Positions 43,378 through 54,350 of a stretch of 64,000 nucleotides of DNA are shown in pieces. Each line of letters begins with the position of its first letter. Position 1 is the stretch's first letter. The notes under the pieces are model-generated. The model saw only the letters and a program-made list of their open reading frames with translations, did no database searches and was not told where the DNA came from. Origin of the DNA: Oreohelix idahoensis (Eukaryota; Mollusca; Gastropoda; Stylommatophora; Oreohelicidae); NCBI GenBank assembly GCA_024509875.1, contig JAMPIV010008057.1, positions 247,886-311,885 on the forward strand, given 5' to 3'. Both the position numbers and the translations under genes were made by a program.

Positions 43378-46300
43378 ATGCCATTTGGTCTAAAAGGATC
43401 TCCAGCAACATATATGTCACTCATGGATGAAGTGTTAAAGGGTCTACATCCATTTGCCCTGGCATACATAGACGATATCCTGATACATACCGCAGGCACG
43501 ATGGAAGACCACCTCCGCAAGGTTGAAACAGTGTTTGATAGACTCAGGCATCACCAAATAAAGTTAAAACTGTCGAAGTGTGAGTTTCTAAAGACAGAAA
43601 CAAAATATTTAGGCTTTGTCATCAATAGACATGGCGTCAGACCTGATGAAGATAAAGTCAAAGCCATAAGAGAAATGCCTAGCCCCAAGACGGTGAGACA
43701 AACACGCTCGTTTATTGGTACAATAGGGTACTATAGGCGCCACATCATCAATTTCTCCAGAGCAGCAGAGCCTTTGATAGCCCTTACCCGCAAGTATGCA
43801 CGCTTCAAATGGACAGAAGACTGCCAGAGATCCTTTGAGTATCTAAAAAATGCCCTAACCACCATCCCACTGCTTGGACATCCAGATATTTCTCAGCCCA
43901 TGATACTATACGCCGATGCCTCAGATAACGCAATTGGTGCTTGTTTGGTCCAACCTGTACTAGAAGATGAAACACCCATCCTACCAAACATTCCAAATGA
44001 GAAACCCATTGCATTCCTATCCCACGCATTGTCAAAGTCACAAAAACGGTGGACCACCACTGAGAAAGAAGCATATGCTATTCACTATGCAGTACAAAAG
44101 TTTGACTTTTACGTCAGAGGAACTAAACTCATTATAAGAACTGATCATCAACCTTTGGTTAACTGGCTCACCAAAACACAAGAACAGCCAAAGAAGTTAC
44201 AGACATGGGCAATGAATTTACAGTCCTACGACACCACTATCGAACATATCCCAGGCGAAATGAACACCTGTGCAGACCTCTTATCCAGGATTAAATATGA
44301 TGATGAAACTGAAGTGAAAACAAATAGAGTCAAAAATGATGGCACATCCTCAGAGATTGACGATAATGCTAAAGAAATTAATGAAATTACTTCATCAAGT
44401 CGAAGAAGTACCTCAGATTCTGCCACTCAAGTAGAAGAAGAAAGCCAAGAGATGTTTGACATGAGAGTAGAACAAGCGAAAGATGCAGAAATTGTCAAGC
44501 TGCTCACATACGTGAAAGAAAACCCAACAAAAAGTAAAGATTTTACAGTACACCCAACGGATGGAATTCTATACTATATTGATCAGAAACAAGAAGGGAC
44601 ACTAAGAAAAGTCATTCCAACACATCTAGTCCCAGAAGTATTGCTACAGTTTCATGATAACAACGGGCACATGGGAAGAGACAAAACAATTGATGTCATA
44701 AAGAAAAGGTATTATTGGCAAACTTTCTACAAGGACATTACAGAATATGTAGCCACCTGTAGAACATGTAAATTGAGAAACATGAAGCCACATTTAATTC
44801 CCCTTCAAGAAATGCAACCTTCCCATTACCCCATGCAAACAGTGAGCATTGACTTATCAGGTCCTTACCCACTCACCCAATCAGGCAACAAATACCTCCT
44901 GCACATAGTTGACCAATACTCTGTTTGGCCAGAAAGTTACCCACTCAGTGATGCCACATCGCAGTCCATCACGCAAATTTTTTTACAAGAATTCATTCCC
45001 AGGCATGGCTGTCCAAAACGAATCATTTCAGACAACGGTAAACAGTTTATAGGTAACCCATTTAAAGCCACCTTACACCAGCTGAATATTGAGCATACTA
45101 CAACCACTTATTATTGCCCAAATGCAAATGGCAGAAATGAACGCATGCACGCCACCCTACATGATATTATTAGCAAATATATCAAGGGGAACCACCAATA
45201 CTGGGACCTATACATTAACCAAGCTCTTGAAGCCATCCGAGTAAACGTGAACGATACCACAGGAATGTCACCCTTTCTCATGCTATACGGAAGAGAACCA
45301 AACTTTCCGTTAGACAACCTACTTCGCCCACAAAGAAAATACATGGGAGAAGACCCCATCGAAATAATCCTTCAAGAAAAGTATAAAGCTCACCAGATTG
45401 CACAACGAAATACGCAGAAGGCATTTCACAAGAAACAGAAACAACATGATAAATCAGCCAAGCTACCAACGTACAAAATAGGAGACAGAGTATACTACAA
45501 GAAACATGTACGCAGTTCAAAATTCGATGACCGATGGTTAGATGGCTACAAAATCATGAAACAAACTACGCCTGTAAACTTCATTATTTGGAATGAAGAG
45601 AAACAACACCAAACAAAAGCTCACGTAAAACAAATAAAAATCGATAATCACCGGCCCATTCCGCCTCTGACGACAAATACAAGACCAGTCAGAAAAGCCA
45701 CCCTAAATTATAATCCATCCAGCACAGATTCGTCTGACATATCAGAGTCAGAGACGACAGACTCTGAATTTTACCAAGACGACCACATACCCAGACCACC
45801 CACCGATGCACTACATCGAGCAAGACAACAACGAGACTCGTCCGAAAGCGAAGAAGATATCCCACCACTTGAATTACGTAATAGACTACAAGACAGAGAC
45901 CTGCGCATTAGAAATGAAGAAATCATGCCACAGACGTCACACGATGACAACACGAAAACACCTTATATCCACACTCAAACTTACTCCCGCAGTGATAAAT
46001 CGTCAGCTGATACCTATCACACCCCCAGTTCAGGCAGTTCTAGTTTTAACACTAGTGAAAACCAAACACTGCTATACCACAAGAACAAGATTGCTCGTTC
46101 AAAACAATCAGATCCTGAAGAAACTATACCCAAGCAGATTGTTGAACCATATACCAGCGATCTTTATGGAGACGAAACAGAACAAGACAGCATAGCTTTG
46201 TCAGACCCCAACGAACATAATGACAGAAAAATGGTAGAATTATACCAACAAGAAACAGACATTGATACAGCTAGTTCCATTGAAACCAGTGATGCGGATA

Positions 46301-46629
46301 GTACATTATTTGTACCAGTCAGCTCCAGCGTCAAACGCGCCTATAAAACAGAATCTGATGACTCAATCCCTAGCAACAAAATTCCGCGTATACAGCACAA
46401 CTATATCAGACGAAAGATTCTGAAGAAACGCAATCATGTTCCAAAACCAAGCCGAGAAGTGTTAGCCTCATCTCAACTAGTCAAAAACAACAGTGTGCAA
46501 ATTACTGTGCCCATTGTAACCAGTGCTAACGTTCAGCACAACCAGGTCAGAAGAAAAATCAAGGCGAAACATATACCTGCCTCAAAACCAACAGATGTTC
46601 CAGCCATACACAAACCCTCACCACAGTAA
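43378..46629 (+). CDS. Element 1 pol: RT palm, RNase H, integrase, long acidic tail
   Basis: 1,083 codons. RT: MPFGLKGSPATYMSLMDEVL and AYIDDILIHT (catalytic YIDD). RNase H: PMILYADASDNAIGACLV, TEKEAYAIHYAVQKFDFYV and IRTDHQPLVNWL. Integrase: zinc motif HDNNGHMGRDKT ... CRTCKLRN (HHCC), catalytic core with SIDLSGPY (Asp), RIISDNGKQF (Asp), NGRNERMH (Glu) at 35-residue spacing, and a C-terminal RWLDGYKIMKQ region. The last 310 or so residues (after about 45660) are Ser/Asp/Glu/Thr-rich and look disordered, with no chromodomain. All catalytic residues are present, so this copy is degraded only by frameshifts. Confidence 0.93.
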   Translation: MPFGLKGSPATYMSLMDEVLKGLHPFALAYIDDILIHTAGTMEDHLRKVETVFDRLRHHQIKLKLSKCEFLKTETKYLGFVINRHGVRPDEDKVKAIREMPSPKTVRQTRSFIGTIGYYRRHIINFSRAAEPLIALTRKYARFKWTEDCQRSFEYLKNALTTIPLLGHPDISQPMILYADASDNAIGACLVQPVLEDETPILPNIPNEKPIAFLSHALSKSQKRWTTTEKEAYAIHYAVQKFDFYVRGTKLIIRTDHQPLVNWLTKTQEQPKKLQTWAMNLQSYDTTIEHIPGEMNTCADLLSRIKYDDETEVKTNRVKNDGTSSEIDDNAKEINEITSSSRRSTSDSATQVEEESQEMFDMRVEQAKDAEIVKLLTYVKENPTKSKDFTVHPTDGILYYIDQKQEGTLRKVIPTHLVPEVLLQFHDNNGHMGRDKTIDVIKKRYYWQTFYKDITEYVATCRTCKLRNMKPHLIPLQEMQPSHYPMQTVSIDLSGPYPLTQSGNKYLLHIVDQYSVWPESYPLSDATSQSITQIFLQEFIPRHGCPKRIISDNGKQFIGNPFKATLHQLNIEHTTTTYYCPNANGRNERMHATLHDIISKYIKGNHQYWDLYINQALEAIRVNVNDTTGMSPFLMLYGREPNFPLDNLLRPQRKYMGEDPIEIILQEKYKAHQIAQRNTQKAFHKKQKQHDKSAKLPTYKIGDRVYYKKHVRSSKFDDRWLDGYKIMKQTTPVNFIIWNEEKQHQTKAHVKQIKIDNHRPIPPLTTNTRPVRKATLNYNPSSTDSSDISESETTDSEFYQDDHIPRPPTDALHRARQQRDSSESEEDIPPLELRNRLQDRDLRIRNEEIMPQTSHDDNTKTPYIHTQTYSRSDKSSADTYHTPSSGSSSFNTSENQTLLYHKNKIARSKQSDPEETIPKQIVEPYTSDLYGDETEQDSIALSDPNEHNDRKMVELYQQETDIDTASSIETSDADSTLFVPVSSSVKRAYKTESDDSIPSNKIPRIQHNYIRRKILKKRNHVPKPSREVLASSQLVKNNSVQITVPIVTSANVQHNQVRRKIKAKHIPASKPTDVPAIHKPSPQ

Positions 46630-49600
46630 AACCATCACCGCATTCGTCAATGTCCTCAGTGTCCCAACAATCAGCAAATGCAGTGTCGTCGCCTATCACA
46701 CCCGTCACCACTGCTACTCAGTATGATGCTCGCCTAAGCAGTCGGGACATTGCAAGGTTAGAGATGGTGAAGGAACTAGCGAAGCTGTTCTGAAAAACAC
46801 GCCCAAGTGTTTTATATGTTCGCAAATCCGAACACGGTCTACGCATATGTGAATAAACCTTTTTAACAATGTACTAACTCTCCCCATGTACTCTATTTTC
46901 AGTTGTTGATAGTTCAAATGACTTGCTTACAGACTAAGATGTCAAAGCCTCACTGAGAAAGTTATTTTTTCCAGCCTTAGAATACGGATGAACAGAAAGA
47001 AATCAAGACCAGCACACGGAGGATTTTCTTTAGATAGCATAATTATGAAATAAAAATGTTAAAACAATTAATAACACACGGTGTTACGAGTTTACAGACA
47101 CCCTTATTTAGTTACATACATTTTCTTAATATTTAGAATGCTACACAACTTTACCTATAACACATGTGTCACACTATTCTGTTGTAACATTCATCTCCAC
47201 TTTTGTAACTGATCATATTCCACGCTCCATTCACCAGCATGATCTCTGATACTCCAACAATTTTTGTTGATACTGCCTATCACAAATACCCCAATGACAT
47301 TTGCGCATGCTGAATTTCTGCAAATGAAGAATCCCTTGAGAGCATTAGTATATGCTAACCCCAGATTGAACACATTACACCTATTTGTTGATGATGCCTT
47401 TGCCCATGTTAAAGAAATAGCATTTGCACATGCTGACCTAGCAAATGAAATACCCCTTTACAGCATTTGTATATGCTGAACCCACATTGAACACCCCATT
47501 ACCGCATGATAACCACTAATGACACATGAGATGAAGAAGCAACTGGTTATGTATGATGAAAATGCCATTTTATATTAAGGTGAAACTTTATGTTGTCACA
47601 ACTGAGATTTTGTTGAAATGTTTATGCACAAAATCCCCCACATTAACATTGGAGGGATAATCTTAGTCTTTCGTGGTTACGAGATAAGACAAGGAGATAA
47701 TAGAATATTTGATGAATACCATGGACATGGAACAAATCAGAGCAGATGATTGTTGCACATATGAGGACCATATTTGAAGTCATTATTGAAGGATTATCAG
47801 TAGACAAGAAACACAAATGAATTATGATAATCCCATGGAACCACAAGTACTAAGGACACAAAATGGAGATTAAATAATGGAAAAAAAAAAATAATAATGA
47901 CTGAATAATTGCTACGCCCAGAGGTAAAGGAAATAGAGATGCATCCGCATTTTGGAGAAGATATTTTTTTTTTGATTTTTGCTTATTGCCTTTGTAATAT
48001 GAACATTGTTGTATAACAAATGACTATTCCTTATCACGAATTACAGAATGTTGTAAGATAGTTGGAATAAATTGACAATTTACTATACTCATAATATACC
48101 CAGAATTACAGGAGAGAAAATAAATAAATGATTGATGAAAGTGGACACACTGAGATTTGCTCACCCCGAGGATATTGGATAAAAAAAAAAAAAAAAAAAT
48201 AATGTTACCCCAAGGACAGACATGTCACAGATATATCATGGAGATTGGAAATGCAGCAAACTTGGTCAAGGACACCATGAAATAGACCCCCGCCCCACAC
48301 TTAAGATAACTGACGGATGAGATTTTTGAATTATAAGTACCATAAGTCACCCATCTGGCTGTAGTCAGCGGATGTTACAGGCACCACATAACTCTGACTA
48401 ACCCTCGACCAGCGAAGGCAGAGTTGGTGTCGAAATTTTGCACATATGTAAAAAGTCATGTTTTGGTAAAGTCTAGACATTTATGTTAATAGTTCTATAA
48501 ATGATTAGTTGATATATTGATGATAAATATTCGCAAATATAGTACATGGACAATTAATAAGGATATATTTCCAGTACAGAATAAGAGGAATAGGAAGGAT
48601 CCACATTTTAAATATTGGAGCACCATGAGCGAGGAATTGGACTTATAAAGAAAATGGAAATGGTACACTGTATGCAAGGATAACCAGAAATAATATGGAT
48701 AAATAGTAGTCAGAGTGCCAGGAACTTTGTCTTACGAGAATATTGTAGATTCCTCACGATCAATTGATTATTTTCTTCCTTTCTATGTCACAATTTTTTT
48801 TGAGTGATGACCCCAAATTTTTTTTTTCATCTCATATTGTCAGACAGTTCTTACATCTCAGTGTTCCATAAATAATTGTTTGATGTGTTTTGCATAAAGG
48901 TATTGCTAGATAAGGTACATAGGGAGTTACTAAGGATGAATTCTCAAGATAACAGGAGGACTAGAATAGATACAATGATATTGGAACACCATAAATGATA
49001 CATTGGTGTTATGAAAAAAAAAAAAAAAAGGAGACAAATATAAATTGTATACAAGGATGCCTCGAGAGTGACAACATGGATACATATTGTCAAGAGTATA
49101 AGCAGTTGTCTTAAAAGAGAAAATAAAGTAATACGGAACCCAATGTAGAAAATTCATGATGATTTGGAAACTATATTTTTCTTTTCCCTTATATTTCATA
49201 ATATGATAGTAACACATTCGTCTGTTGGTTGCTGAATAATGTGATGTTTGAAAATTGATGTATGGGAAGTCAAAGAAGATCTTTGAAGAATAAATATATA
49301 TATAAAATAATATTTCTAGGAAAGAGTTCAAAAAAAAATACTGTATTGACAGAAAAGAAGGAATGATTAGAAATAACTGACTAATGGACAGGATCACCAC
49401 CAGACGCACGGATATTGGAGACAAACATCACATATTTTGAAGAAAAAAAAAAATGTAATATAGAACATTTTCTACAGTGACGGACTTAGAACGAATTTAT
49501 ACACTTACCATTTAGAAAATGTCTATAACAAGGAAACATTCAGATAGATAAATAAGGATAAGCCATGAGGTTTTAATGCTTTTATTGTGAAAAATGATTA

Positions 49601-50415
49601 CTTATAAAAAATGATGCTGGTCGTATTATCGTCTGATAAATATGCATATTATGTTTAGAGATGTTTTCTACATGTAATAATGAGCAAGTGGCTCATTCAC
49701 TGGAAAAAAAAAAGAAGAAGAAGATGATGAGTACCCATGAAAACATTGGCTATTCTATGAAAGTGGATTACCATTACCATAGGAATTAGAGATTTTGGAC
49801 ATTTCTTGGAATATTGCAGAGTACTTGGGAAATAGACTAAATAAGTACGCCAGGAAAAAAAGATTTATTTTTAGTACTTGCAGGCTTTTAATATAGAGCA
49901 AATAACAGTACAGAAAAGAGATAACACCCCTACCACATCCAAGAGAATGAAATCAACTATATTTTTGAATGAAATGTAATAGATTATGATAATCCAGCCA
50001 AGTTCTGCAAATAAGATAGTTTATTGTTCATTCCCCAGTGTTGCCACTCGTCACATTTTTTTTTAGTGATGACCTTATGAGTGTTTTGCAGATTTTGTTG
50101 GGCAGTGTTGTTAATTTGTAAATTTGGTGAAAAATATTATGATGTGATGAATAAGTTACACTTTTTGAAGTTGATGTCCACTACTAGTTTTTTTTTTACA
50201 AGCAGACGACCTCATATAGACATAGGACCCCAGTATAGGAATTAAATTAATTTTTTTGGAAATATTTTTGGACTTAGAAAAATTTTTGAACTTTAAATTT
50301 TTCTGAAAAATTTTTTGAACTTAGAAATTTTTGGGGATGGATTTTTGTTATTGATAGTACTCAAATGTCTCCCTACGGGATACATTTGCGGAGCCCCGGG
50401 ATCTATATGTGGCCG
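46630..50415 (+). other. Element 1 long noncoding 3' region with degenerate tandem repeats
   Basis: About 3.8 kb without a convincing ORF between pol and the right LTR. It contains a 120-bp duplication (about 47288-47370 and 47410-47495, sharing tatatgct-a-ccc-atTGAACAC) and a diverged repeat of about 373 bp (48542 and 48915: gtacat-g-----tta-taaggat, tattgga-caccat, tatgcaaggat). Many A or T runs are present. No envelope-like gene is readable. Confidence 0.65.
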
Positions 50416-51519
50416 TGTACATAGTTGTTCCTTTGGAAACAGACTATATTCTTACGAGACAGAGGAAGCACAGACCACCCTATAATTTTATATTTTATGA
50501 GAAACAGAAAATAATAAATAGTGTCACATATTTAGGACAAAGAGTCGCTTCCACACGCTATTTCTAATAATTGGGTGATTTCCCCTGACCAATCGGATAG
50601 CTCAGATTTACCCCGGGGAAAGTGGAACAGGACGCCATTTTGGCAGTAGAATGAAAGAGCGCAACTCAAGAGGTCGTATCTGATCTAGCTCTACATATTT
50701 CTTAGTTTTGAGGAAATCAAACTACAACATTTATTATAAAATGTGTAATTCAGGACATTGAGTGTTATATATTTTCTCACTGGCGTAAGTAGTGATAATA
50801 GTTAAACATGTATTCTGAATAGAGCTCCCAACCCTAGTCGCAGGAGAACTAGGCTCGAGGATTTGAGTCAATTTGAAAAAAAAACAATGTCTTACGCCTC
50901 AAATCAGGTAGAGTAGACTATTCTTGTGTTGGAAAGCATTTAACTCCAGGAATGCTTATGACAATAAAGAAATCAAGGACAAATCTGAGGAGATGGGTAA
51001 ATGTAGTCGAACCTAAAATAAGACTGTAACTTAAAGGAAGGAACACGGAGGAATGAGAAGGTTCGCCATATTTGACAATTGAGTAGGCCTACGAGACAAA
51101 GATGCAAAAAGGGATTTTTTGCATCGATGAAAGCATCTGATGAGATGATAAAACTTTATTATGCTTATTATTGTAAAAATGTTCTAAATTCCAGACTTTG
51201 TTGAAATTTTAAGTTTCATGCTGAAAGATATTAAAAGTTTTGCATGAAATCGAACGCTGTTGAGAAGGTGAATTACTACAGTTTTGAGATCTAGATAAGA
51301 AATCTGTCTATTTCAATTAAATTCGCTACATCAACACCTAAGAGAAGAAAATCGAACCTGGTAACACAAATTTAAGAGAGAAATCTAAATCTCTGGTGAT
51401 TAGGCCAGTTAAACATCTGCTCTCTGTAAAGTAAATTGAAAATACTGCATATACCGGCACTGCCACATGAAGGTAATATGATGCCGTTCCAGTCCTAAGG
51501 AACACATGCGCCGGTTACA
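50416..51519 (+). repeat. Element 1 3' LTR (or its retained part)
   Basis: 1,104 bp, near-identical to 38931-40035. The bases just before it (gatctatatgtggccg) are not a purine tract. Confidence 0.88.
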
Positions 51520-51815
51520 TTTCCATTATATATACTCTCCCGAAAATAGTTACAATCAACAAAGAAAAGCGTTCAAATGACGGTGTTCATGAACAGTTTG
51601 ATTACACTGTATAATGGAAAGAAACCAAAAACACTCTAAGAATGTACTTCTATCTGCTCATCCGGGAACGGAAACAGCACACTATAATTAAAAACCCGCC
51701 AAGTTTGATGGGTTATTGCTAGTGTTACAATAATAACGTCGAATGTAGACTGTCCTATTTTGACTTAAAATGCATTGTCGCTCCACCCAAAGAAAAATAT
51801 TATGCAGAAACAAAA

Positions 51816-51907
51816 TACGAAAGCCACTTAAATGGCTCCCAATCGACTTTATAATGGCTCAGGGTTTAGACCCATTTGATCCGGGAGCCATTTAAGTGGC
51901 TTTTGTA
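51816..51907. repeat. Long perfect-stem hairpin (25-nt arms)
   Basis: 51816-51840 and 51883-51907 are reverse complements with one mismatch (core AGCCACTTAAATGGCTCCC), separated by 42 bases. The core itself is partly palindromic. It could be a MITE relic or a hairpin RNA source. No gene adjoins it. Confidence 0.75.
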
Positions 51908-52482
51908 TCTTTTGCTCCTGTCTAGAGCTGTTTTCTGATTAATTTAACAACCCAAAACGCCATTTCCGACCGGAAATGTTGTTCATATACAACAAAAAAG
52001 GTATTTATGCATATGAACATTAAAAAAAAAAAATTATTTCCAAACAACAACAATAAAAACGCACTGGGGTGGCCATTTTTGTTTGGGCCAAACCTACTTT
52101 TTTGCTTGGGACTGAAAGAGTTAAAATAGCGATTAGTCTATGTTCTGATTAACTTATGTGCTCCTAGTTCTAGTTATGTCAAGGTCATCTGCTACAACAC
52201 ATTCTAAGTAGGTGTATTTTGTTTCTGCATTATATTTTTCTTACGAAATTGTGCTTTTCCTGTGACGAACCTTGTGTTATGTTTCTAATTTTCTTATAAC
52301 TTGCTCATATTTTAGTCAGCCAAATTGAGATTTGGCACAGATACTTCCCATTGGATAATAAAACATTTTTTTAGATCCAATTTCTGAATACTTAACAAAA
52401 TTTTGATTTATTGAAAATGAGGTAAAATTTTGAAAATGTGTTACTATTTTTAGATGCTAACTTTAAAGTTGTGTATCAGGGA
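51908..52482. other. Intron, no recognised feature
   Basis: AT-rich. No coding or repeat match seen in this window. Confidence 0.5.
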
Positions 52483-52795
52483 CCCAAAGACGCAGCAATA
52501 GAGAACGCAGTCAGCGACTCATAGCTTGACTGCCTGCGTCAGGACCAGCGAATCAGAGCTGGTCAAGACCGCGCTCCACCCCCACGTGGTGGTCCTGGAA
52601 ACAGTCTGCAGCAGTGCAGTCTGGCTGAGCGAGTGTGGATCGAAATGGGAAGGCAAACCCGGTCCTAAAAAATGCCGTGCAGAAGTCGGATGTGTCGACC
52701 GAAAGGTGCAGATATCACAGCTTAGGCGTAAACAGACACAACGCAACCACCGTCCTTTTCAGGACGAACGAGGAAGAAGAAGAAGTATATCACAG
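52483..52795 (+). repeat. Dispersed repeat with (GAA)n tail
   Basis: Fuller copy of the 38700-38930 family: includes cgtggtggtcctggaaacag and ends ccttttcaggacgaacgagg followed by aagaagaagaag. The tail suggests a LINE-mobilised SINE or LINE 3' piece. Confidence 0.7.
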
Positions 52796-53465
52796 AATGT
52801 ACTAAAGTTATCAAAAATCTAATCTGAAAAAAAAGTTTTTAATTACAATGATGAGCTTCCGTTTCATCGTTGGTGCTCATAACTTAAAAATGAAAAAAAA
52901 AGTAAAATGAAATGTAGGATTAAAATCCAATGTGGCCGCCGTTTCCATGGCAACTAATTCCAATATACAATCAAATGCTTTGGTATACATAGCCTATACT
53001 GTTGTATTTGTATCAAAATCCTGCTAGTTTAAAAACAAAAATGAAAATAGCATTTTACTGTAGCACCTCCCGTTAACCATTAGACGAGCTTTGCAGTCGG
53101 TTAGGGCGGCAACATGTAAAGATCAGCAAAAACGAAGTCAATTAAAATAATGGTATAATGATACAAAAGTCGAAATTCCGACGGAAAAAAACATATGTTA
53201 TTTTCAGTGACCCTTCTACACCACAGTAAATAAGCTTGCATACATATTTTTAAACCAGTACATTTTTGTCCATCTTTCATGTGTGTGTGTATATATGTAT
53301 GCAGAGTATGGGAGAACCAAATGAGCTGTTTGCATAAAGAGCCAAATACCCTGTATATGTTTGGCGCCAAATATCCTAGTACCTGCCTTGCCTAGAATCT
53401 ATCCACGTAATAATACCAACACCTTGTTTGACATTTGTGTGCATTTTTATTCATTCCATCCTCAG
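52796..53465. other. Intron before exon D, no recognised feature
   Basis: No repeat match seen. A short (TG)n(TA)n run lies near 53281. Confidence 0.5.
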
Positions 53466-53597
53466 ATGATCTGTACCATCCGAGATATGAGCACTTAACA
53501 TATGAAGAGAAGGTACAGAGTTTATTAAGAGAAACGCTGCGTCCAGCCAGCCCACTCATCACACAGGTGCAAATTTGTATTGTTTTCTGGGTTTTAG
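53466..53597 (+). CDS. TRPC-type channel exon D (S1-S2 linker and S2 start)
   Basis: Acceptor ...catcctcag and donor gtaagg. 132 bp, phase 1 to 1. With the G of exon C it reads DDLYHPRYEHLTYEEKVQSL, LRETLRPASPLITQ, VQICIVFWVLG. The RxTLRPxNPLIT-(E)VQ.C...WVLG block is highly conserved in TRPC channels ahead of S2. A GTGCAA earlier in the exon (after ATCACACAG) looks like a donor but would break the conserved reading; the downstream donor keeps it and gives the correct phase for exon E. Confidence 0.92.
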
Positions 53598-53643
53598 GTA
53601 AGGGAACTTTCTGGCCAATATGATAATAACATTATTAGTGTAC

Positions 53644-53826
<183 letters not shown>

Positions 53827-53879
53827 TTGTATAAATACACTCATTTTAGTGTACTGTGTTGAATATATATCAAGTACAA

Positions 53880-54110
53880 CACGAAAATAAGAATCTTCAA
53901 CTCAAATGTGAAGTCAGTCCTATTGTATGGCTCTGAGACATGGAGAGCAACAAAAACAACTAAAAAGCAACAGACTTTTATAAACGGGTGCTTGCGTAGA
54001 ATAGAAGGACTGAAATGGTATGACAAAGTCACAAATGTGGAATTGATGACAAGAACCAGACAAGTGCCAGTGGAACAAGAACTGAGAAATGGGCGTGTAA
54101 CGGGATTCTT
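53880..54110 (+). pseudogene. LINE RT C-terminal fragment
   Basis: Reads [40 protein letters not shown] and LKWYDKVTNVELMTRT, the thumb region of a CR1/RTE-like RT. It is cut off by (TA)n at 54117. Open but a fragment. Confidence 0.8.
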
Positions 54111-54113
54111 TAC

Positions 54114-54218
<105 letters not shown>

Positions 54219-54231
54219 GTGATAGTATTGC

Positions 54232-54350
54232 CTCCCCTGCTTTGCAGTAGTGGTCCAAAAGTGACCAAAACTCAAGAGTATCTAATATTGGCTTCAAAGG
54301 TATCTACCTTCAAACAAGATTACTCTTGGCAGAGATGTAGATAGAAGGGT
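54232..54350 (+). repeat. Dispersed repeat, partner of 4741-4905
   Basis: Contains aagattactcttggcagaga and agagtatctaatatt, matching the reverse complement of 4741-4905. Confidence 0.6.

Larger units (their letters stand above)
38931..51519 (+). mobile_element. Gypsy-type LTR retrotransposon, element 1
   Basis: LTR-like direct repeats 38931-40035 and 50416-51519 (over 99% alike by eye) enclose gag, protease, RT, RNase H and integrase in standard Gypsy order, plus a 3.8-kb noncoding 3' stretch. No target duplication is seen (acaac on the left, tttcc on the right) and no purine tract precedes the right LTR, so the borders may not be the original ones. The coding part has one probable homopolymer frameshift in RT and a second break near 42617. 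Confidence 0.9.

Noticed and set aside
47264..47479. Envelope or accessory protein downstream of element 1 pol
   Set aside because: The 71-codon frame spans a 120-bp tandem duplication, has no signal or transmembrane pattern and is surrounded by stop-rich sequence.
53466..53568. Shorter exon D ending at ACACAG|gtgcaa
   Set aside because: It would give phase 0 and put a stop codon in exon E. The longer exon retains the conserved VQxCxxxWVLG and the right phase.
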